Source: MWEI01 sp964600235 (GTDB lineage: Bacteria; Desulfobacterota; Desulfomonilia; UBA1062). Taken from it: a DNA stretch of 64,000 bases. Below, in pieces: positions 34,493 through 44,000 of this stretch; position 1 is the stretch's first letter, and the number at the start of each line of letters is the position of its first letter. The position numbers were made by a program, and so were the translations under genes. The stretch is from contig CAZRIV010000015.1 of assembly GCA_964600235.1 (NCBI GenBank), positions 1 to 64,000 of the forward strand. Direction: 5' to 3'. The notes beneath the pieces were generated by a model. It had not been told where the DNA came from and searched no databases. It saw only the letters and a list, made by a program, of their open reading frames with translations.

Positions 34493-36703
34493 ATGAAAAA
34501 TGAATCTGCCGGTGAGAGCGACTTGAGGAACCGATACCGCAAAATATTGATCTGCCTGCTGCTGGGCGCTGCCACCATCATCGTGTACTGGCAGGTAAAA
34601 GGCTTTGACTTCATTACCCTGGATGATCGCCAATATATTCTGGAAAACGATGCCCTTATACACGCTACGATTGCGGATGGAATAAAATGGGCATTTACAA
34701 CCTTCTATGCTTCGAACTGGCACCCGCTGACCTGGATTTCACACATGACGGATGTGCGTATCTTCGGCCTTAACCCGGGCATGCACCATGTTACCAGCGT
34801 AATCTTCCACATTCTCAACGCACTGCTCCTGTTCCTCGTCCTGGAGAGGATGACCGGCGCATCATGGAGGAGCGCTGCGGTTGCAGCCCTTTTTGCCGTG
34901 CATCCGCTGCATGTGGAGTCGGTCGCATGGATAGCCGAGCGCAAGGATGTTCTGAGCGCCTTTTTCTGGATGCTCACCATGCTGGTCTATCTCCAATATG
35001 CGCACAAACGCACCCTGAAGAGGTATCTTGTCCTGATTATCGTATATATCCTGGGGCTTATGTCCAAACCCATGCTCGTGACCCTTCCGTTTGTACTGCT
35101 CCTTCTGGACTACTGGCCCTTGAACCGGCTGAAGAGTATCAAGAAAGGTGAGACCAGCCGGCCCCCGGCCGGTACGGCAGGTGAATCCGAAGGATGGGAC
35201 TCAAGCCCCTCGGCCCTTATCCTTGAAAAGATACCACTTTTCGCCTGTGCTGCCATTTCGAGCGTAATCACCCTTCTGGCCCAGAAAAGCTGGGGTGCCG
35301 TAAGTTCACTGGAGCGCATCGATTTCAGCTACAGGATTGCAAATGTGGTCACGTCCTATGCAACGTATCTCTGGAAGACGGTTTGGCCTGTCAACCTGGC
35401 CATCTTCTATCCCTATTCAGAGGTCATCAATCCGATTGCAGTATTACTGTGCTCCACCTTTCTCGTGCTCGTCACCGTCTGGGTTCTCTTGTACGCATTC
35501 AGGTTGCCTTATCTCGTCGTGGGCTGGCTCTGGTACCTCGGCACCATGGTCCCGGTCATCGGGATAGTGCAGGTCGGATCACAGTCCATGGCGGACCGGT
35601 ACACGTACATCCCGCTCATCGGGATCTTCATCATGCTTGCGTGGGGGCTGTTCGACCTTTCCACCCGGTGGCGGCGTGGCAGGGCTGTCCTTGGAGCCAT
35701 AACCGCCGCCGTCCTTATGCTGTTGCTCGCGGCAACCTGGGTGCAGGTGGGACACTGGAAAGACAGCGCAACCCTCTGGAGACATGCCGCCGCCGTCACG
35801 AAAGGCAACTACAAGGCCTACACCCACCTGGGGTTTGCCCTGACCATGAAAGGCGATGTCCAGGGGGCCGCAGGGGCATTCCAGCGGGCCCTGGAGATAA
35901 AACCGACCGCGGAGGCGTATAATGCCCTCGGGACAATCTATTCCGCGAACAGCCAGGAGGATCAGGCAATCGAATGCTTTTCAAAAGGTCTGCAGATAGA
36001 GCCCTCCAATGCCAGTCTTCGAAATAACCTGGGGATTCTCCTGATGTCGCTGGGTCGGGCGGACGAGGCCATTGCGCAGTTCAGCGAGGTGCTCAAGATC
36101 AACACCATGGATGCCAAGGCCCGTTTCAACCTGGGCAAGGCATTGCTTCAGAAAGGCAGTTCACATAAGGCCATCCTTGAGTTCAACGAGGTACTGCGCA
36201 TAAACCCCCGTAATACCGATGCATTGAATTACCTTGAAAAGGCCGTTGCCGCCCACAAAGAGACTGAGGCATCTCTTGCCATGTTGAGAGAGGCATTGAA
36301 ATCGGACCCGCAAAATCCGCTCCTCCATACAAAGCTCGGGGATCTCTACTTCCAGCAGGGAGAGTATGATGAATCCATAAACCACTATCAAAAGGCAATC
36401 TCCATCGAACCAGGGGGAATCCACGCCATGTTCAGGCTTGCGCTCGTGCATTCTGTCCGGAACGAGCCTGACAAGGCACTGGCTGTGCTGCAGGACATGA
36501 GGCGGATAGAACCCGATAATCCTGAAATATATTATAATATTGCCTGTATATACGCAAAAAAGAACGAGGTCGAGACGTCAGTTGCGTGGCTGAAACAGGC
36601 CATTGAGAAGGGGTTCAGCAATTACGACCTCATCAGGAAGGACCCTGATCTTGCAAATATCAGGAACACGCCTTTTATCAAAGACTTGATGATGGAACAT
36701 TAA
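34493..36703 (+). CDS. TMTC-like membrane glycosyltransferase with TPR domain (copy 4)
   Basis: A 736-residue paralogue on the opposite strand to the other three. Loop 1 has FDFITLDDRQYILE (D44, D45). NWHPLTWISHMTDV, FAVHPLHVESVAWIAERKDV and QSMADRYTYIPLIG follow, then about eight TPRs ending in KGFSNYDLIRKDPDLANI. Sequence blocks are closest to copies 1 and 2 rather than to copy 3. It stands alone with no GT2 synthase beside it, so it would have to use a donor made elsewhere. By analogy with animal TMTCs it may glycosylate exported proteins; the neighbouring secreted C39-system proteins, rich in Ser/Thr, are attractive but unproven acceptors. Confidence 0.76.
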   Translation: MKNESAGESDLRNRYRKILICLLLGAATIIVYWQVKGFDFITLDDRQYILENDALIHATIADGIKWAFTTFYASNWHPLTWISHMTDVRIFGLNPGMHHVTSVIFHILNALLLFLVLERMTGASWRSAAVAALFAVHPLHVESVAWIAERKDVLSAFFWMLTMLVYLQYAHKRTLKRYLVLIIVYILGLMSKPMLVTLPFVLLLLDYWPLNRLKSIKKGETSRPPAGTAGESEGWDSSPSALILEKIPLFACAAISSVITLLAQKSWGAVSSLERIDFSYRIANVVTSYATYLWKTVWPVNLAIFYPYSEVINPIAVLLCSTFLVLVTVWVLLYAFRLPYLVVGWLWYLGTMVPVIGIVQVGSQSMADRYTYIPLIGIFIMLAWGLFDLSTRWRRGRAVLGAITAAVLMLLLAATWVQVGHWKDSATLWRHAAAVTKGNYKAYTHLGFALTMKGDVQGAAGAFQRALEIKPTAEAYNALGTIYSANSQEDQAIECFSKGLQIEPSNASLRNNLGILLMSLGRADEAIAQFSEVLKINTMDAKARFNLGKALLQKGSSHKAILEFNEVLRINPRNTDALNYLEKAVAAHKETEASLAMLREALKSDPQNPLLHTKLGDLYFQQGEYDESINHYQKAISIEPGGIHAMFRLALVHSVRNEPDKALAVLQDMRRIEPDNPEIYYNIACIYAKKNEVETSVAWLKQAIEKGFSNYDLIRKDPDLANIRNTPFIKDLMMEH

Positions 36704-36724
36704 CCCCGGATTGTACGTTCGATT

Positions 36725-36835
36725 GTGTCCATACACAGCCGATACGCACCAAGAGTGCTTTGACTTGGGATTCATGGTGAACTGATTTGTTTCATAGGTC
36801 CATAAAAACCGGTGATCTAAAGGTCTGAGGCCTCT
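36725..36835 (+). repeat. Dispersed repeat copy C
   Basis: It shares ordered blocks with the reverse complement of 44891-44998 (copy D): GTGTCCA, AAGAGTGCTTT, TTGTTTCA and AAAACCGGTGATC. It also shares GATAC, CCAAGAGTGC, GTCC and GTGATCT with copy A. It lies in the convergent gap after TMTC-like copy 4, about 45 bases before a long perfect palindrome. Confidence 0.62.
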
Positions 36836-36879
36836 GCATAACTCCATACCCATAATTGAACAACACCAAAAAAACTTGG

Positions 36880-36950
36880 CCCGAACAGATGATGCTTCCC
36901 TCCGGGACAAGTAAATTGCTTGTCCCGGAGGGAAGCATCATCTGTTCGGG
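36880..36950. terminator. Perfect 32-bp inverted repeat, probable bidirectional terminator
   Basis: Arms 36880-36911 and 36919-36950 are fully complementary over 32 bases, with a 7-base loop (TAAATTG). A run of A (CAAAAAAACTTGG) precedes the left arm and TAAGGTTTTT follows the right arm, so either strand would end in a hairpin plus U-run. It lies between converging genes (TMTC-like copy 4 and a lipoprotein gene). The arm length is exceptional for an intrinsic terminator, which suggests a mobile or recently formed palindrome. Confidence 0.75.
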
Positions 36951-37237
36951 TAAGGTTTTTCTCATCCGGCATAATAGCCATCTGGAAGTCATGCAAGGTT
37001 CTTTGCCTTAAAATGACAGGCAAATTATGCACTCATGGAGGGCTTTCAGATAACCGGTTTTCACGAAAAAAGTTTTTAACCCCTAAGAGGCATAATCCGG
37101 GTTGAAGGCTTGAACCCGGACGCTCAATTCGGATGAAGGTGAACCAGGGCCGGGCATGCCGCTATGAATAGCTTTCAGAACATGCTCTTGCCGGCCCGGA
37201 TTCTGCCCATTCAGAAGTCTTCCCTGTCTGCCCGGCG

Positions 37238-38137
37238 TTACTCCTTGGGCGCTGCAAAACCACCGAAGAAATAGCTCTTGCTCGAATCGGTCGCACCGAT
37301 GGCAAGGGTCCTGTTGGTGATCTCAATTCCCAGGGTGTCCGCCTCGAGCACATATGCCGCAAGGCCGGTGAGGTTGATGGTGCCGTTGAGATTGAGATTC
37401 ACCTTATATACGTTGGGGTCCTTGGAATACAGGGGGTTGTAATAGATTGAAATAGTTCCCTTTATGTTGTTGCCCTTGTCGTCACTGCCTGTAATGGTTG
37501 TCGTCATCGTAGAGTGCGTGCTGGGGCTTATGGAGAGAACGGCGGTATTGCCGTTGAGGAATGAGTTATTTATTACCCATTCACCTTTCAGGTTGTTGAC
37601 ATCGGGTGACACATCGAAGGTGGTATTGTAATAGAACACGAGGAAGCCTGAGTCCGAGTTGTCGCTGTAGGCATATGCGCTGAAGAGCGGCCCTCCGAAT
37701 GCCCTCCTTGTGGCCCCTGCGGCCCATATGTATAAGGGCCTCAGCTCCTTGGTGCCGTAATCTATCCCGGCGGTGTTCCATGAGCAGTCATCAAAATATC
37801 CGGTGAAGATCGCTGAATCAGCCTGCTGGTAAAGGAAGGAATTCTCGCTGCTCATGAACTGCTTATATTGCATGAATTTATCCTGCCCGATAAACCAGGA
37901 GGTGTAGCCATACTTATTGTCTTGATTTATGATATCTTTGGTAATGATGCCAACAGCGAATGTATCATCCTTATCACTACCCATCCAACCCACCCACACG
38001 CCGGAGATGTCCTGATCTTCATATGGTTCGTCATAGCCTTGGGTGCTGTCACTCGAGGATCTGCACCCGGATGCAATGATAATGAACATGGATACGAGAA
38101 TAACGTACATCCAATTGATTTCTCTGCCTCTTTTCAT
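37238..38137 (-). CDS. Lipoprotein of unknown function
   Basis: A 299-residue predicted lipoprotein: MKRGREINWMYVILVSMFII then ASGCRSSSDS, with ASGC as the lipobox. The mature part begins with an acidic stretch (YDEPYEDQD) and DISGVWVGWMG, a start seen in lipocalin-like or beta-barrel lipoproteins. Alternating strands follow, ending in VLEADTLGIEITNRTLAIGA. AAGGAGGGAATGAG precedes the ATG. It converges on TMTC-like copy 4. I do not recognise a defined family. Confidence 0.72.
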   Translation of the reverse strand: MKRGREINWMYVILVSMFIIIASGCRSSSDSTQGYDEPYEDQDISGVWVGWMGSDKDDTFAVGIITKDIINQDNKYGYTSWFIGQDKFMQYKQFMSSENSFLYQQADSAIFTGYFDDCSWNTAGIDYGTKELRPLYIWAAGATRRAFGGPLFSAYAYSDNSDSGFLVFYYNTTFDVSPDVNNLKGEWVINNSFLNGNTAVLSISPSTHSTMTTTITGSDDKGNNIKGTISIYYNPLYSKDPNVYKVNLNLNGTINLTGLAAYVLEADTLGIEITNRTLAIGATDSSKSYFFGGFAAPKE

Positions 38138-38461
38138 CTCATTCCCTCCTTTTTGCGAGAGAGTTAAGAAAATTTATTACCCTATGGTACCTAACATAAA
38201 AGAGCACAGTGATTCCAGGTAATATTCATGCAACCGCATTTCTGAGTTAGGTGCTGTTGAAATGGACTGCCTTGCAGCCAGCTTTGGGGCAACAGACACC
38301 TCCACAGGGAATAGACATTTCATATCGAGCTCAGGGGAACCAACACCCTAGTGAGATAAACCGGGAAAACTCATGAAACAATTCACCGGGATGGGTCCGC
38401 ATGTCTTGTCTTCAAGACAGGTAAGACTTATTATTTATTTCAAAGAGGGGTGCAGCCAGGT
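38138..38461. other. Divergent intergenic region
   Basis: About 320 bases between two divergent lipoprotein genes. CTTGTCTTCAAGACAGG near 38404-38421 can form a small hairpin just upstream of the plus-strand gene. No gene or clear promoter motif was seen. Confidence 0.3.
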
Positions 38462-39010
38462 ATGTGTCTTCCGAGAATATTCGTGCCTGCTTTGCGAGTA
38501 CTGACACCTTTGCTCATAGCAGTGCTGCTTCTACCCGGGTGTGCCGGCAATTTCATTACCTTCAAGGACCCGGATTCAAACGCCAATATCACAAGGATGA
38601 ATGGGAACAAGCTGTCCGGGGGCATAACCTCCGTGGAGTTGAATGCCCAGCGTTTTGAAAAGCAGGGCCAGGTATCCTATTCCCTCTTCGTCAGGTACCT
38701 GGGCCCGGCCCTGATCGAAATCCCACCCGGGGAGACCCTTTTCATTATCATCAAGGAACAACACAAAGGAATAAGCGGAAGGGGATCAAAGGGAAACAGG
38801 CACCCGCTCTCCATCGGCCTTGTTGAAGAGGTCGCCTACTACCACGATCTGGATCCCCGCATCATCAGGATGATAGCCGATGCGGAAGAAGTGCAGGTGG
38901 AAGTCAAGGGATCAACCGGCAAGGTTGAGCGATATTTCAATAAGAAGAACTTTCTCAGGTTCAAGGAATTCTGCGACCTGTACATGGGTGATGCAACGCA
39001 GAGCCCCTGA
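38462..39010 (+). CDS. Lipoprotein of unknown function
   Basis: A protein of about 182 residues with an N-terminal hydrophobic stretch (RVLTPLLIAVLLLPGCAG) and the lipobox LPGC. The mature domain has SGGITSVELNAQRFEKQ, then SLFVRYLGPALIEIPPGETL and a basic insert (KGISGRGSKGNRH). The pattern suggests a small beta-sandwich envelope protein. A GTG at 38450 is also in frame; the ATG at 38462 is preferred but the ribosome site (AGAGGGG) is imperfectly spaced. The function is unknown. Confidence 0.65.
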   Translation: MCLPRIFVPALRVLTPLLIAVLLLPGCAGNFITFKDPDSNANITRMNGNKLSGGITSVELNAQRFEKQGQVSYSLFVRYLGPALIEIPPGETLFIIIKEQHKGISGRGSKGNRHPLSIGLVEEVAYYHDLDPRIIRMIADAEEVQVEVKGSTGKVERYFNKKNFLRFKEFCDLYMGDATQSP

Positions 39011-39256
39011 CCTGGTTCACCTACTTTAAAAAAACAAGAGCATAATTTTTCCTTCATTTGAGATGTTATTTTCCGTTTCAATACCGGCATTCTTTTTGCC
39101 CTGATGATATACCCTGTAATATCATAGAGATATATTCTCAACATAAAGGAATATTTTTTGCTATGTATGTCGTTTGACGACAGATGGCCTTGTCTTGTCT
39201 TGATATTATGGCATTATAAGGGATAACGTAAAAGAAAGGGCCTCGGAGGCAGCGGA

Positions 39257-40921
39257 ATGAAAAGATTCATTATACTCGTAGTAATGGTGATAGTGGGGTC
39301 CAGTCAGATCATCTTTTCCGCTGAAGGGGATGAACTGCCCCAGTCGACACTGGAAGGCCAGACCTTCTCGAGCCAGCTGTCTTCCCCATCGGATGATTTC
39401 AGTGAATCGGCCCTGCCGGCGCCGTCAGGTGTGAACGGCAACACAGGTACGGATTCTTACGAGGACCTGTCTCACCAGGGACTCCCTGCTGCGCCTCAGC
39501 ATAATGGGATACTGGAAAGTTTCAATATCCTGAATATCTTCAAGAAAAAAACATCGGTTCTACAACCCGTTGTCACCCAAGAGGAACTCTCGGCGGCAAA
39601 GGCGCCGGAAATGCCTTCCGCACCCTCAATAGCCGCCCACAAGGCCGACACCGAAAAGTCGAGGGAAGCGCACGAGGAGCTCAGCCACCTTACATTCAGC
39701 AATGAGGTCCAGGCCAAAGGGACATTCAGTTTCATCAAGCCCTCCGATGCTTCGCTTTCTGGAGATGCAGCCGCACAGGGCACTGCTGCAGCCATGAACG
39801 CGCCCCTGGCAGGGGCCATCGGCCAGAAAACCCTCCTGAACAAGCCCCTTCAGGCCGACCCTGATGACATTGCCCACCAGGCGCTGGCAACGGATATCCA
39901 GGGCCGGGGTTTCGTTAATATCCTCGGCGAACGCGATGTGACTGAAGAGATGAAACTTGCAGTGAAGACGTCGCCGGCAAATTCATACAGCAACCCTGAT
40001 TCCACCCAGAACAAAGACCAGACGCTCGTGGCCATGTCCGAGACGGACGATCTCTCGCACCAGGCACTGGCGACGGTAATGAGGGAGCAGGACAAGGATA
40101 CCTTCTATTTCGTCAAGACCAGCGGCGCGGTGCCGCTCTTTGACAAGGATTTCCGGGATTTCATCGACTATGGCCTGGGCGTATCGGTCGGAGCAGGCAA
40201 AAAACTCAACGACAACCTGTCCCTGTCCGTCGCATTTGACATGGTTCTGCTCACAGGGGACTGGTCTCAGAAAGGCGACAGGGAATCCCTGATCTTCGGT
40301 GAAGCGCGATATTCGACCGATCGGCCGGGTGAACCCAGCCAGCCCGTGATAACCATAGAGGCGGAAGAATCAATCAGTTCCGAGGCGAATACAGGCATCG
40401 GCTATATAGAAGGGGCCGAGGCCCAGATCATCAATGCCGAATCATTGAAAAGTATCGACATCCACACGGATATGTACCTTTTCCCGGTCAGCATCAACGC
40501 TCTATATAAATTCAATAAAATCGGCAAGATCAGCCCCTACCTGGGGGGCGGCCTGGGTTATTGCCTGGCAGTCCGCGACTCGGACAGCAAGGCGTTGAAA
40601 AGCAGGTACTGGGATGGCCCGGACTACGGCCTGCACTTCAACAACTCGCAGACCTCGAACGGCATGCTGCTCAAGCTCCTGGGAGGGCTGAATATCCCTG
40701 TCTACAAAAACATGCTGTTCGTTGCCGAGGCGAACACCACCATGTATGACCTCAAGAAATTCGACCCGATTCTTGAGGTATCCTTTACAAAGCCATCGAA
40801 TCCCACATCTATCGGCGGCAATGATGTTTCAACCTGGAGCTATGAAGACCCCAAGCAATTCGGTGTCTTTGATCAGTCGATCGTGGCCAATTTCAGCATA
40901 GGCTTTGTCATGCCGTTTTGA
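39257..40921 (+). CDS. Outer-membrane beta-barrel protein with N-terminal DLSH repeats
   Basis: A 554-residue exported protein. A signal peptide (FIILVVMVIVGSSQIIFSA) is followed by a low-complexity, Ala/Pro/Ser-rich region of about 270 residues. That region holds four spaced copies of a motif near residues 69, 140, 203 and 264: EDLSHQGL, EELSHLTF, DDIAHQALATDI and DDLSHQALATVM. From about residue 300 it reads as an eight-stranded OmpA/OmpW-like barrel (YGLGVSVGAGKKLNDNLSLS, then ISPYLGGGLGYCLAV, ending SIVANFSIGFVMPF). GGAGGCAGCGGA precedes the ATG. The repeats may bind a partner in the periplasm; I know of no family with this motif. Confidence 0.7.
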   Translation: MKRFIILVVMVIVGSSQIIFSAEGDELPQSTLEGQTFSSQLSSPSDDFSESALPAPSGVNGNTGTDSYEDLSHQGLPAAPQHNGILESFNILNIFKKKTSVLQPVVTQEELSAAKAPEMPSAPSIAAHKADTEKSREAHEELSHLTFSNEVQAKGTFSFIKPSDASLSGDAAAQGTAAAMNAPLAGAIGQKTLLNKPLQADPDDIAHQALATDIQGRGFVNILGERDVTEEMKLAVKTSPANSYSNPDSTQNKDQTLVAMSETDDLSHQALATVMREQDKDTFYFVKTSGAVPLFDKDFRDFIDYGLGVSVGAGKKLNDNLSLSVAFDMVLLTGDWSQKGDRESLIFGEARYSTDRPGEPSQPVITIEAEESISSEANTGIGYIEGAEAQIINAESLKSIDIHTDMYLFPVSINALYKFNKIGKISPYLGGGLGYCLAVRDSDSKALKSRYWDGPDYGLHFNNSQTSNGMLLKLLGGLNIPVYKNMLFVAEANTTMYDLKKFDPILEVSFTKPSNPTSIGGNDVSTWSYEDPKQFGVFDQSIVANFSIGFVMPF

Positions 40922-41023
40922 TATACATATGTCTTGTGAAGCCGACGAAACTACCAGGGAGATCCATGTCTTTTTGCCATGAGACGTTAAGAGACGGCGC
41001 TTCTGCGAGTGGAGGACATTCCC

Positions 41024-44000
41024 ATGCCGAATAAGCCGGGACATGAAGAAATGCCCCTTTCCACAAGCACAACCGGACAGACTTCACCCCGACAGGACAC
41101 CGTCCTTGTCAAGGACTATGCCCTGGCATCCTCCATCAACGGCATCGCCATCGGCGACCTCGCGGGCGTGGTAACCTATGTGAACAATGCGGCCGTTCGT
41201 ATGTGGGGGGCTGATGACCCTTCTGAAATGATCGGCAAACCTGCTACGGTATTCGCCCAGTCCGAGCAGGAGGCCCTTACCATCATGGCCACGATCCTGG
41301 AAAAGGGGGAATGGTCGGGAGAGATAACCGGGAGACGGAAGAATGACCTTCCCATAACCGTACTACTGTCAGCCAGCCTGGTAAGGAACGAAAATCACGA
41401 TCCTTTATGCATGATCTGCTCGTTCATCGACATTACCGAGCGGAAACGCATGGAAGAAGAGCTCCGCATAAAGGAAAGCGCCATCGCGTCCTCCATCAAC
41501 GGCATAGCCATCGGGGACCTGTCGGGAAATATCACCTATATCAATGATTCCGCCCTTGCCCTGTGGGGTTCTTCAGATCCTTCGGACATTATCGGGAAAC
41601 AGGCAACGGTCTTTGCCCGGTCTGAAGATGAAGGGCTACACATCATGCATACCGTGCTGGAGAAGGGGCATTGGTCGGGCGAAATCGTGGGCAGGAGAAA
41701 GGACGGCTCGCCCATAACCGTTCATCTTTCCGCAAGCCTGGTGCGCAACGAGAAGGGAGATCCCACCAACCTCATGTGCTCCTTCATAGACATATCCGAG
41801 CGCAAGCGCATCGAAGAGGATCACCGCATCAAGGAAAGCGCCATTGCATCTTCCATCAACGGGATCGCCATCTGCGACCTTGCAGGATATGTAACCTACA
41901 TCAACAATGCCACCCTGAGCATGTGGGGGTCTTCAGACCCGACGGATATCATAGGAAAACATATCGTGGTTTTTGCCCAGTCCGAGGAAGAGGGTTTTCG
42001 CATCATGAAAACCGTACTGGAGGAAGGGCAGTGGTCAGGGGAGATCGTTGGGAGGAGAATGGATGGTTCTCCTGTTACCGTGCATCTTTCTGCCAGCCTG
42101 GTGAAGAATGCCGAGGGTGTACCCACCAACCTCATGTGCTCGTTTGTCGATGTCTCGGACCGCAAGCGTATAGAAAACGAACTGAGGATAAAAGACTGCG
42201 CCATCGCTTCTTCCCTCAATGGGATCGGCATAGGGGATCTTTCGGGCAACTGCATCTATGTGAACGAGGCCGCCCTGAAGATGTGGGGGGCTGATGACCC
42301 TTCGGAGCTCATCGGCAAGTCTCCCCTGGAATTTGCAGATTCGCACGAAGAGGTCATGAAGGTAGTGGAAGCGCTTATTGAACAGGGGGGTTGGTCAGGA
42401 GAGATATCGGGGAGGAAAAAGGACGGCACCCTGATCACCGTTCACCTCACCGCCAGCCTGGTGCGCAATGAAAAGGGCGAACCCATCTGCACCATGGACT
42501 CCTTCATCGACATTACCGAGCGCAAGCGCATGGAGGAGGAGCTCAGGGTAAAGGACCTGGCCATTGCGTCGTCCATCGACGGTATCGGCATAAGCGACCT
42601 CGAAGGCAACATCATCTATGTCAATAACGCGGCCCTCAAGATGCTGGGGGCTGAAGACATGTCGGAGTTGACCGACACGAACGCCCTGAGCCTGGCACAA
42701 TCGGAAGAAGAGGCCATTGCGATCTATCAGGAGGTTATGGAAAAGGGAAGCTGGTCGGGAGAGGTGTCCGGCAACCGGAAAGACGGCACCCCCATCACCG
42801 TCCATCTCACCGCCAGCCTGGTGCGCAATGAAAAGGGTGAACCCATCTGCATGATGGACTCGTTCGTGGACCTCACTGACCGGAAACGCATCGAAGAGGA
42901 GCTCAAGATCAAGGATTTCTGCATAGCCTCCTCCATCGACGGCATCGGCATCATAGATCTTGAAGGCAAAATCATCTACGTGAATGACGCCGCGCTGAGG
43001 ATGTGGGGGGCTGAAGACCTCTCCGAGATGCTCGGCACCTCTGCCGTCAGTCTGGCCCAGTCAGAGGAAGAGGCGTTCGAGATCTACACGACCGTCATGG
43101 AAAAGGGGAGCTGGTCTGGGGAGGCATCCGGGCACAGGAAGGACGGATCTCCCATAACGGTCCACATCTCTGCAAGCCTTGTTCGGAATGAAAAAGGTGA
43201 GCCCATCTGCCTCATGGATTCCTTTGTGGATATCACCCAGCATAAGCGCATGGAGGAGGACCTGCGGATCAAAGACCTGGCCATTGCCTCATCCATAGAC
43301 GGGATCGGCATCAGCGACCTTGAAGGCAATATCATCTACGTCAACGACGCCGCGCTGAGGATGTGGGGGGCGAATGAGGCCTCGGACATCGTTGGCACCT
43401 CGGTTCTCAGCCTTGCACAGTCGCAGCAGGAAGCCCTGGAGATCTATAAGACCATCTTTGAAAAAGGCAGCTGGTCGGGAGACGCCTCCGGCTACCGCAA
43501 GGACGGTTCCCCCATCACCGTGCACATATCCGCGAGCCTGGTGCGCAATGAAAAGGGCGAGCCCATCTGCCTGATGGACTCGTTCGTCGATATCACCGAC
43601 CGCAAGCGCATGGAGGAAGAACTCAAGATCAAGGACTTCGCCATCGCATCCTCCATCAACGGGATCGCCATCGGAGATCTCGAAGGCAACCTCACCTATG
43701 TAAACGAGTCCTTCATACGGCTCTGGGGGGGGAAAGACCCCTCGGAGGTACTCGGCAAATCAGTCCTCACCTATGCCCAGTCTCCGGAAGAGGCGAACAG
43801 CATATTCAATACCGTCCTTGAAAAGGGCAACTGGTTCGGCGAGATCGTGGCCAAGAAAAAGGATGGCAGGCCCATTGCGCTGCAGATCACCGCGAGCATG
43901 GTTAAAAATGATGACGGCAACCCCATATGCCTCATGTGCTCCTTTGTCGATATTACCGAGCGTAAAATTGCGGAGCAGAAACTCCAGCGTGCCTATGAGA

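Noticed and set aside
36792..37032. Short minus-strand frames through the 32-bp palindrome
   Set aside because: They translate a hairpin and repeat copy C; the start sites lack Shine-Dalgarno sequences.
38280..38330. Possible c-di-GMP riboswitch near a GGGGCAAC stretch
   Set aside because: The conserved GEMM motifs and tetraloop-receptor pattern are not present.
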